Of a DNA stretch of 64,000 bases, positions 26,501 through 38,500 are shown in pieces; the first letter of the stretch is position 1; every line of letters begins with the position of its first letter. The notes below the pieces were generated by a model, which was not told the DNA's origin, ran no database searches, and worked only from the letters and a program-made list of their open reading frames with translations. The DNA is from Spongilla lacustris (lineage: Eukaryota > Porifera > Demospongiae > Spongillida > Spongillidae): assembly GCA_949361645.1 (NCBI GenBank), contig OX442422.1, positions 1,288,580 through 1,352,579 of the forward strand. The letters run 5' to 3'. The position numbers and the translations under genes were made by a program.

Positions 26501-29500
26501 GAGTTAGGAATCGAGAGTTACGGCAGTAACTCTCATATAGGATTTGTGCCGTATCATGAATATCATTAAAAAACGCGTCCCGCGTATAACTCACGAACCG
26601 AGAAACGGATGGTGTAGCTCTTTATTGCTATCGATCCACAATGGAAAGACGATCATTTTCATGTTTTGTTCAAGTCGCTAGACCGTTTACTTTAAGAGAA
26701 CACAAAAGCTCGTAGTTCTCGTTCCCAGACCGTAATTTGTCCATAGTCGTCGTCGTCGTCGTCGTCGTCGTCTTTATGGGTGAGTATAACTCGAGATAGG
26801 AAAGGTTTTAAAGAGCGCCAGTTACACCAAAAATCGTAGAAAATTCTGACAATACATCTTCAGGTATCAGATACATAAATAAAGCATGTAACCAATGCAG
26901 CTGTTCTCGCGCGCCAAGATATCAGTACGTAATCGCTACGTAATATAGAGAGTTAGCTATATTAAAACCGTTCCATGACCATGCTTCAGAATTGTGGATT
27001 GTGTATGATTGGCATGGAACAGGTGTGAGTTTCATTTGTGTTTTTAGTTTTGCTCACCACTTTTAGCTAGCCGCGAAGTTGTAAATGCCTTTACAGCTAC
27101 GAAAGAGGAAAGCTAAGCGACGAGAGGAATACCTCCTATAAATCGAGACTATGAGTTAGAGTCCTCCCGCGAGTTCGGTACGATGCTGATGCTGAACAAA
27201 GGCGGGCGTCTGCCCGTGACATGTACAGAGCAAATCTGGAGTCGAACCGAGCTTATAAGAGGTGGCGACAAGAAAAGAATTCTGTTGCAGTGCGAGCTTC
27301 TAAGAGGCGGCGTTATGAACTGAACTCAGACGAGAAACGATCTTCTAAGAGGGAAAGCTTGGCGCGCGAGTTTCGAACTAATGGAACAGCTGCAAATGTA
27401 ACATAACTGTAAACATTGTGTTGCTAGGCAATAAACGTGGGAATTACAACGGCTGGATTTTATCGTACAATCGTATTCAGTTACTTCTACATTGTACTAC
27501 ATGTATACCTATATACTATTAGTCACTTATTTTAAAAAATGAATGAAACAAGATATAAAAAACATTCTCTCTGAGAAAGTTAGTGGTATATAGGATTTGA
27601 TGGCAATGGTGGTGTAAAAAGAAAGGGAACAAGGGATTCAGTGGAGATACAATGATTATTCCTATATTTAGCACTGTATAGAACGTCATTACAATTATGT
27701 TGCTAAATATAGGAATAATCATTGTATCTCCACTGAATCCCTTGTTCCCTTTCTTTTTACACCACCATTGCCATCAAATCCTATATACCACTAACTTTCT
27801 CAGAGAGAATGTTTTTTATATCTTGTAGACAAATTAAATCTGAAATGACTCTAGTAATCATGTAATAATATTTATTTCCATCACTCTTTGAATACATGTA
27901 TGTAGGCATCAGAACAGATAATAACATCATGTCGTTTTATGTACTGAAGCAATCTTAAATTGATATGCGTACATCTTTCTTTTTTCCAGTGTTTGTGGAA
28001 TAGACAGTTTGGTGCAACTTGTACGTAGCCGAAATTCATCTCCACTTAGCACAAATTTGCAGACCACAGCATCTGTTGATCCCCAGTGTGATCTGGTACT
28101 TCTCCAAGATGACATAGTAAAGAACTTTTGCATTGGAAAGCCACTGTTGGAAAGTCCATCTACAATTCGAGTGTGTTTTAAGTTTAAAAGCCTCAAGGAA
28201 GAAGATCATTGTATGGATCCTGCTAGGCAAGTACAATGAAGGTGCGTTATTTGACTATAACTAATATTTATTTTCAGTGCCTTAGGGTCCAGTGATGATA
28301 TTAATGATCTTAGATGCACACTTCCAGCTGAATTGAAGGTACTTGTATGACTATATGTTATTGCTACTTACTAATTGTTGCTGGGTTCATTATTGTGTGT
28401 GAGAATTGTGCAAGGCATACGTATGGGCATTGGAAACCTACATACATGCATGTACGCCCCTTTAAAGAGAATGTACATTTTCTAGTCATCTAATTGGTCT
28501 ATTTTTGTTAAAATAGGTTATGTATTCACATATAATCGAATCTGTGAAGTTCATTTGAAAGTGAAAAAGTTCACATGCATTGGTAGAGGATGCCCTGATG
28601 TGGGATAGTGTCTCCAAATAAATTGAAGAAATGTGTCAAAAACAATCCAGCTAAACAAAAAAAAATTCATACCCCTGCAGGCTACACTGAACAAGGATGA
28701 TGAAAGAACCTTTGAAATTGAATTTCATTCAGCTACATATCATACAATGTTCCAAGCTGCTCGTATCTTGAAAAATATATTGGGACACTTGAGACAGGTA
28801 TGGGCATCTTCAGACAAGGTTAGATTTGATTGTCATGGCATATATTTTGTTATAGGAAACATCAATTAGACAGCTGGATAAAACTGTGCTGGTATGCAAG
28901 TTCTTGGATGGTTCTGATATCTCCACACATAATGAGACTCTCCTCACTCCAAAACAAGCCCAGTATTTAGAAAGCCTTCCAATTTCATTGGCATTTGCAT
29001 GTTTTACAAAATTCCTCACTTGGATAAATGATGGAATGTATAAATTTCATTCAGTTCCACTGTCTTTCAAAGAGCAGCTACTATTCACAGATCATAATGA
29101 AATAAAAAATATTCCATCTCTGTGGAAAGGTATGTGTTTGCTCTGGTTATCAACTTTTGTACAATTTCAACCACTTTAATGAATTGAACTAATTTCCATG
29201 TATTATTATAACAGGTCATAAAGTTTAACTAGCATTGGTACATCATATAGAAATACATATAGAACCAAATAGAGGCACCATAATTCTAATTTCCATACCA
29301 CATATTCAGAAGGGTATTGATAAGTGAAAGGAAATGTAATAAAAGAGCATTACCCTAAATGGATTTCATTGACCTGCAAAATGCTCATGTGGTTGTATGG
29401 AAACATGTTTCAATGATAGGAGAGACTTTAATAATAACACATATTGGTTTCATGCAATGCACTCCCAATATCATCTATCATATGCTCATTTATAAAGCGC

Positions 29501-32500
29501 CTTGAGAAGTAAGCAGATTTTCACTTTCTATAGATCTACAGTATATGGTTCAGCAAAGAAGTCACAAAGTGCAGATCATGCAATTATTTTGCCCCATGGG
29601 ACAATGACAGTCCATTACATGTGCCTTCACTCCCATGACAGTACATAATTATGCAAACATGAGTGTATCTGAAAGCATAATTAACCTAATTGTTGCCTAA
29701 AGTTTAAATTTAAAGTATTGATAAATTTAAATGTATTTTTATGTAGCACTTCAATTTGCCTTCTAGGGGATATTTCTAATCTCAGAAAGGAGCTTGAATC
29801 GATGACTGAGGTTCTAGATAATATAGAGAGCACAATATCTACAGCATCTCTAGAGGTTGTACATTGTAATTATGTTTCAATAACTGTTTATTGAATTTAT
29901 TTACATAGACACCATTAATGCAGTACTTGAACGAACTTCAGATGATTGATGATAACGACAAGGTTCCTGGCCTTATACCAAAATCTATTAAAGTGAAGCA
30001 CTATGTTTGCTTCAATATGGCTCTGAAACAGTTTAGTGTTTTTAAATATATCTATGTAATAATACAGTCCTATTCATTACATTTTGCTTCAACATCCAGG
30101 TTGTATAAAACCACTGAAATGAAAAGTGCTGATATGAACTCATGGAAAGGGGAAGTGACAGATATCTGGGGGAAATGGTTGCCACATTTAAGAGACACTA
30201 CAAGAGATTATGAAGCCGAAGACATTATGATTTATGGATCAAAAGTCGAAGTTCAAAAGAAAGCAAAGTCTGAAATTGATCATCAGGATGTTCGAAATGG
30301 TAAAGACCTTGTAATACAACCCAATGAAGCAAAAGGTATGAAAAGTGTTGTTTTGATACTCAAAGATTACAGTGAGTGACATGTGCATGTGTATTGATAT
30401 AAACTGTATTGCTGATGATCCTTAAGGGCTTGACTACTAATGGTATATTGCATATACATGTAACAGTGTGCTATAGTGACAGTGTTACTACATATACATT
30501 GGTCAGTAAGAGGATGTGTAACCTCCCCTGAATAATTAAAATCGATTAATTTTAAAACACTTTTTTGGTGGATCTGAATCTGCATTTTCCGAAAAAATAC
30601 AATCGATTTTTCAGAATACATTTTGACAATTTGCCAGCTGAATACCTCACTGAATGGTTGTCACTCAGCACTCAACCACAGCTACATTTCAAATTGGAAC
30701 TATAATTATTATCGTAATATCAAGAACATTTAATTATTGGAAACCGCCGCGTAACGTAATATTATAAAATTGTCGCCATCCTCGTTGCGCCTCGTTCCCA
30801 AACTTTTTGGACAAACAAAGGCTTTTCATTTGTCAAGCTGTCTTAGCCTTGGTGCAACTTTTAAGCTACAGAAAGCTGTTCTGTTGTTGAGGTAAACCCG
30901 TGAAACATCATAAAGATGAGGTAAACGTACGGGTATAGCTTCTACGTGCGACTTTTGTCAGGCTCCTGGACACACCGAAGAGTAGACATTTGTTTTGAAA
31001 GGTGTTCACAGCACTTCATGGGTATGATACAACTGACATGGTAGTTTGTATTGGAAGGGATGTTTCTTACAGAAAGGGTAAACGTTTTAACCTACCGATG
31101 CGCGTGTTCTGTTTGTCAGGCCTTTGCAAACATGGTATGGGTTATGGCTTTACTGAAAGTTTCACAGTATACCAGGGTGGTTTCTTTGACTAAAGATTAT
31201 GTTTATATGATGAGTGATTGATGACTGGACCCGTATTTATATACATCACCTTGAACTGATTATTATTAATTATTGGTTCATTGCTCAGTTTGAATTAACC
31301 ATGCCAAACATGCAAAAAGGAAGGAGAAGAATGGTTCCAATAATCGATTTTTCCGAGTATTGCTAAATTATTTTTCGAACGGATAGTTTTTTTTTTTGCG
31401 AATATTAGATAACCTGATATCCGGTTACACACTCAGTAAAACTACGAGAGTTTGTCAGGGCTTGTTTGATGACAATGCACAAACCTTAAAGTGCTTCTTT
31501 GTATCCCAGACTTTTCAACAACTATCAAATTAAATAGTAATGACTTGTGATGCAAAATGAGAATTGGACTGAAACAACATGAGCAGAAATTGTATTAGAA
31601 AGAATACATGTGTATTGGCAAGACTTCTACAACTCAATTGCAGTTTTGAAGGTTCAAAGATGAAGGAATGTGTGAATTCTCATTCTGCATCACAAGTTAT
31701 TATTTAATTTGATACATGTAGTTGTTGAGAAGTTCGGGATACAATAAAAGAAGTACTTAAGGTCTTATAAATGGATTTAATAGTGATGGATGTACAATTG
31801 TACATGTATAGGCCGGCGTACCACAAAAATGTGTGGTAGTTCAAAGCTAATAACAATATTCTACTAAGTCATTCATAGCATAGGTTTGTAAATTGGTCCT
31901 TTGTATATTTTGAATAGTATGAGGTTATTCCAACCCAATAACTAAACAATAGTAGGTACAAATACTTATTGCATGTACATGTGTAGTACACAAACATGTT
32001 GGTATTGTCACCCATCAATAAATATTAAAGTGCATTAATATCCCCTATATCAAAAGCACAAATCCCAGTTGTATAGTCATTAAATTCTCACCAGTGATTT
32101 TACTTGGTTTCATATCATTGAACACAACTGAGATTTTACACCAACAGCTGAATACAATTCTTCAACTCCAAGTGTCGTTCTACGAGATTTTGACCCTTGT
32201 CAGTGGATTTATATATAAATTGCTATATCTTAATTCTGCTAGGTTTACGCTCCAACATGCTATTTTCACCACTTTATATCACACCATTTTTCTGTCTCAA
32301 AATATGTTTTTGGTGTCTTGGACAAGAACTGTCGACGTTACAAGGTCCGATACTTCTAATGGTTCAAAACCACCTCATCTTCATGGATCAGGTAGGAGCA
32401 TACAAATTGTTTCAAATCCAGCTTGTTACTTTTGATTTGTTCTGGTTGTTGATTTTATCCTATCTGTTATGAAGAAACCACTGTGCAAAGTTAATACACA

Positions 32501-35500
32501 TTTTCCACGCTCAATTCGCGCCACATACATTGAATTCGAGGTGGTTTGCCAAAATGATTGGCGCTAATGTATCTTTATCTTACTGGATCAACTAGTGCTA
32601 CAGCTATCTAGATAGCATGAAGTACGAACTCTCTAATAATGCCACTTGAGTAGCATGCAACCATGCTACTCAACCTCAACCATTAATGATTTTTCACCTG
32701 CTTTACTCCAACTTGAAACAACCACTCTAAGCAAATAATTTTTAAGAAAAGATACATTATAGGAGATCAAAGGCCACAATTTGCTGTTCATTTGGAATTC
32801 GACAATGTTCCTAACAATTGGTGAAGTGAAAGATGAGGGAATGGCAGAATTTTTACTCCACTAAATTAACACTGTACAACAAAGTGCACATATCTATCGT
32901 GTCTTTTGTTGAATATATCTGATAGCAGGTGAGTGAAGGCACCGTTATGGTTTTTGAACAAACACCACGCTGTTCAAAAACCACACTCGCAGTTGATATG
33001 TCTGTATTATGTATATGTACAGCATGATAGCATATGGTGCTGAAGATACGAAAATATGTACCAGCCATGTTCTATTAACAATTACCAGGCTATGCACAAT
33101 TTGGCTGTAGGGGCTTTCAGAGGTGAGCAAGGTGTAGCGTTTTCATTAAGGCATCGTTGCAGTTAAGGCAATTGGGCGGCTGAATGAATTCATGGCAGTA
33201 CATGTGGTAAATGACGTAAATAATTGTTACACGTTTTTTATATGAGTGCTGAGGCAGAGATAATAGTAATAGAGTTTCTTTATTATCTCTGCATGGCTGA
33301 GGGAAACCATGCTTAAAAACAGTTCAGAGAACCAGGATTCACACAAGGAGAGAGCGAAGCTGAGTGATGTACGCACGGGGGGGTGGGTAAGACGCAAGTG
33401 CGATCCGAAAGAGTCCCGTGAACAGAAAGCATGCTGTGCATCTTTGTGTCCCAGAGGGCCTGTGTGCAACGTCGGATCCAGGATTTTGGAGGGAGTGAGA
33501 TATGGTGCCGCGCTCCCATTGTGGTGTGCCGAAAAGGGTCTGGAACACATAAATTCCTTTTGAAAATTGGTTAGTGGACTTGCCCCATCCTGGATTGGCC
33601 GCTGCAGTTGGTGTGTGCTTAATGCATAGCAGGCACGAAGAACTATTAAGTTATTCAGTCATTTATATACATGTACATTGATACTAGTAATGAATTTTGA
33701 ATTTGGAGCCATATACATGTAACCTAACTCAGCCAAATGGCCTTTATATACGTTATGTCACATTACTATAAATTTTATGAGGTTTTTAACACTGACCTGG
33801 CAATTGCAAAGATACTTAACCTGACACATTTTCTACACGTATCAAATAGATGATATATTGACGTTTGTTTTGATAACATATATGAAAAATAAGCGGCATT
33901 ACAATTTCAATTTTAATTTGGTATGCAGTATCATATAAGACATTTCATATACATGTACTTCAGGTAAAAGCAATTTCAACTTGGCATGCATGACAAAAGC
34001 ACCAGTTCAAAATAAAAAGTTTATTTCAGTACTCAATAGGTAACAAATGCAAGCTTAATTTTGTCCATAGAAAGCAGGGGCGGATGCAGGATTTTGTCGA
34101 GGGGGGGGTTCCACCTGAATCATTGATGAAGGGGGAGGGGCGCGCGCGAAGCGCGCGAAAATTTTTGTGGTGCGCATTCTAATTTTTCCACCGATTTTAT
34201 TGGAAACTAAGGCGGCAATCAACACCAATAAATGTGTGGCACTCGGTTACGTTCATGTTTTACGGATTTAAATGGCTGTATTGGTACATATATGTATGCG
34301 CGCTTTTCTTTGCTACACAGTTGAGTCTTTTAAAATTTACCATCACTCTGATTCCGGCAGATGCCTACTTCAAGCAGTGAACAGTGTGACATTGGCGCGA
34401 AAATATTTTTTGTACACATTCCAATTTTTCCACAGATTGTACATGTATAGGGGGATTAGAAACGGAGGCAATGTGTCATAGCCAATAAATGCGTGCCACT
34501 CCGTTACGTTCTGGTTTCCAGGCTATTGTGATTTTAAAGGGCTGCATGTTTTTCATCGCAGATTTGTATTCGCCATTGTACGTTTACAAAATTACATGCG
34601 CCGGCTTAGTTTCTTTGCTATGTTAAAATTTACCATCATCTCTAAAAGCTTGCAGCAAGGTGCATTCAACTTTGATGGGTACTAATACTATAGCGCACCA
34701 ATCAAAATAACTGCGGAAAGAATCGCTCTATTACGTCCGCGGGTTAGCATTTTGGAATACATTTAGATTTACGTATAAATACCAGCCTACTATATATCTC
34801 GCAGTTTGCAGAATATAGTACTAACCAATGAATAAGCAATAAGAATAAGCTGTTTAGCAACTTCACGGAGTGCACGCTGAACTCTCCATAGAAATGTATA
34901 GCTCACGTGCGCCGATTATACATTAATTATATTCATATTCAGGTTCGAGGGGGGGGTTCCAACCCCTGGAACACCCCCCCCTGTATCCGCCACTGGAAAG
35001 AATTTAGAAGCAATATTTCGGGTCAGTAAGTCATTTAAAGAATACACAGAGAAAAATTCATCAGCCAGGGGGAAAGGAGTGTCTCCCTCTGTAAATATAT
35101 TTAATCAAGTTACACCATTAAGGGGTGTCAACAATGTATAACAGAGGCACTATGGAACTGCACAGGTTCTTGCAAATTAACAAAATGTAGAACACTGCAT
35201 CTCCACACCTCAGCCAGTCAGAACTAAGTATTTTATGGACTGATTGCAAATGTATGAGCCTAAGAGCCCCTTATGCACAATGTCTAGCCAAAGTATTGCC
35301 TTATAATGAGTGTTATGGATTGTTTTAGTAAATATTGTTAATACCCTTATGAACAAAAAGTGCAACAGAAGTAGCCAGAGCCAGGGTGCTGTGCTCAATT
35401 TTTAGAGAATTTGGATGTCCAAAAATTGTTCAATCAGACAATGGAAAAGAGTTTATAGCCAGCAGTGTGACCACTGTTTTTTGAAGCCTAAGTACATGTA

Positions 35501-38500
35501 TTACAATAATTCATGGACGACGTTATCTTCCACCGAGCCAAGGGCAGGTGGAAAGGTTAAATCACGCAACAGATCAAAAGGTAATGTTTGACCATGGTTT
35601 TTACCAGAAACAGTCCTCTATTTGAATAACACTTGGCATTCAAGTATAAACTGAAGTTCAATTTATTGCTTTTTATTGCCATGGTCCTGCATCTTCAGGA
35701 CTGTGGCCTGAATGACAATCTGTATTTTTTTGCTACTAAATCATTGTTCTTATATGATGCAAGCCAAGGAATCAATTCAACACATCAACAAAGAAACTAT
35801 AAATGATGCAAGAGCAGACCAGTTTTGTCTTGATGAGAAAAGGAGATGAATCAGATGGTACTTGTAGTGATGCAAAAAAAACTGCTGCTCAATGTCATTC
35901 CCTTAAATATGTTGAAGAATCACACTTTATACCGGCTCTGTGTAAGATGATTGATGATTGATATCATACAATGTTTATAGATTTTTGCAACGAATCATTA
36001 TTACTCATGTAACTCCAAATGTCATGACAATGTTAAATGAATGTGTTTCAACATTGTTCAGTGGAGTCACTCCATTCACAGACAGCTTCCTCACAAGTTC
36101 CTTGACTACATAAATGAGCTCTACGAGATGCCAAAACATGCAAAGCATGTTGCAAAGTAAAGCAGGCTGGGTGGCAGCTTACCACATGCAGCTGGTACAA
36201 TTGCTTGCTGTTTAAATTTCATGCAATCATGATTACTGTGCCATGTACGTGCAGTTAAAATGCATTGATATATAGGTGAATTAATGGTTCCCTTAATGAA
36301 AATGACTTCATTTTGGCCATTTTGGTCAGGAATGACTTTAGTGTTACATATATTGGTCATGCATTATGTGTGCTTAGACCGCCAAAAGCTCTTACACTGC
36401 CCGTCTTATACGCAGTTATGTAGTTTGTGATCATATAACCAAACTTTGTTAAAATTTAAATGTGTATGCCTATAGATGGATACATATTTTCTAGCTGTTA
36501 ATACACTCATTTCCTTGTAAAAAAAAAAAAAACTGCATTTATCATTGTGGTAAGCCACCATGTACTCCATTTTAGTTGCTTGTGTACATGAAGTTATATA
36601 AAGGCTATGCATCATTTGTGGTAGTGCCAAGATTATTTCAATGTAATATGAAACTTATATTAGTAATATGAAACTTGTATTAATTAATTACACACTTGTG
36701 TTGGTTCCTTAACGACAACATATTAATTCCGGCCATTGTGGTTAAGGCGAAAAAAAGCTATGCTCATAAACAAGTCACAAATTACTTCATTCAATGAGGT
36801 GGAGTCTTAACCAAATTGATGTAAAACAGCTATTACACTCGTAAAGAAAGTGATGGATTATTCGTATCAGGTCGGTGTCATAAAGGATTGAGTATATGGG
36901 TTGCATTTCAGCATTTATTGTAGATATTATGTGCATGGCACTGGCAAAATCATACAGTAATAAATTGATGCATGCATGTGCTTAAAAACATTACATAAAA
37001 TCCGCTACCGCTGCAATGCTGAAATGTTACCCATGCACTCTATCCTTAGTGACAATGACCTGAAACCCTGAAACAAGTGGAAATAATAATCCATCACTTT
37101 CTTTGCGAGTGCAAGCCATAATTTGCACCTTACATTAAATGAAGTAGTTTGTGACTTGTTTAAGAACGCTGTTGTTTTCTTCTTAACCACAACAACCTAA
37201 AGAAATACGTTTTCGTTAAGGAAATATAGTTAATTTTGTTCCACCAATCTTAACACTACTGCCGAAATCACTATATGTTGTGTATATCTGGCAAAATCAT
37301 GAAGTGCTTAAATATTAAATCGTGTGGTTTTAGATGAAGCAAGAAAAGATATAGTGCATGATTTCGGTAGTAGTATTAAGACTATAGAACAGGATCGAAT
37401 GAAATTTACATGTTGGTTCCTTAACAACAACATATAGATTGTGGTCATTTTGGTTAAGGAGCAAACAAAACAAGTTAAATTTAATGAAGCATGGGGAATT
37501 GTTACCATGCCTTTAACTAGCTGATGTAAATCACAGCTCTATACTTGCAATGAAAGTGATGGATTATATTGGATTATATGCCTGCATCAGTTGTGGCTAT
37601 CATGTGTGCATGACGCTCTCAAAATCATATCAAAATGAAGTGCTTAGTACAGTGTATTCAGCATTGTTTATAATTAATCTAGCTTTCAGTAATAAAATAC
37701 TGCTGTGGGTAACAGTGGGTTTAAGGAATGACTTGGTGCAGCCATTAAGTGAGGCAGTGCCAAAAAAGTATTTATAAACAAGATATAAAAAACATTCTCT
37801 CTAAGAAAGTTAGTGGTATATAGGATTTGAAGGCAATGGTGGTGTAAAAAGTAAGGGAACAAGGGATTCAGTGGAGATACAATGATTATTCCTATATTTA
37901 GCAACATAATGTAATGACGTTCTATACAGTGCTAAATATAGGAATAATCATTGTATCTCCACTGAATCCCTTGTTCCCTTTCTTTTTACACCACCATTGC
38001 CTTCAAATCCTATATACCACTAACTTTCTCAGAGAGAATGTTTTTTATATCTTGTTTCATTCATTTTTTTTTTTAATAAGTGAATACTAGTGTATAGGTG
38101 TACATGCAGTACAATGTAGAAGTAAATACGATTGTACAATACAATCCAGCCGTTGTAATTCCCATGTTTATTGCCTAGCAACACAATGTTTACAGTTATG
38201 TTACATTTGCAGCTGTTACATTAGTTCAATACTCACGCGCCAAGCTTTCCCACTTAGAAGCTCGTTTCTCGTCTGAGTTCAGTTCATAACGTCGCTTCTT
38301 AGACGCAACAGAATTCTTTTCCTGTTGCCACCTCTTAGAAGCTTGGTTCGACTCCAGATTTGCTTTGTACATATCACGAGCAGACGCCCGCCTTTGTTCA
38401 GCATCAGCATCGTACCGAACTCGGGAGGACTCTAACTCATAGTCTCGATTTAGGAGGTATTCCTCTCGTCGCTTAGCTTTCCTCTTTCGTAGCCGTAAAG

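Larger units (their letters stand above)
26509..27826 (+). mobile_element. Helitron-like element, copy A (1.3 kb)
   Basis: Starts TCGAGAGTTACGGCAGTAACTCTC (a 9-bp-stem hairpin) after A, and ends with a palindrome of about 280 bp and CTTG before T. Internal DNA includes a (GTC)n run and a K/R/E-rich coding remnant at about 27090-27405. An inverted sister copy lies at 37778-39063. Compared with that copy, the carried frame here has a 2-bp insertion (CCTCCTATAAATCG versus CCTCCTAAATCG), which breaks it. Confidence 0.55.
20999..27989 (+). other. intron 20 (7.0 kb), filled with repeats
   Basis: Holds G-rich duplications (21.7-22.4 kb), smaller G tracts (23.35-23.6 and 26.28 kb), a foldback element (23.96-25.46), a LINE relic (25.5-26.15) and Helitron-like copy A (26.51-27.83). 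The phase-2 exon 20 joins exactly to the one-base start of exon 21, so no exon is required inside. Confidence 0.7.

Noticed and set aside
29483..29508. TATAAAGCGCCTTGAG motif as a MITE end
   Set aside because: No inverted partner or target duplication found within the intron.
31002..31193. 63-codon frame as an RNF213 exon
   Set aside because: Lies in the truncated Mutator-like repeat also present at 44.5 kb.
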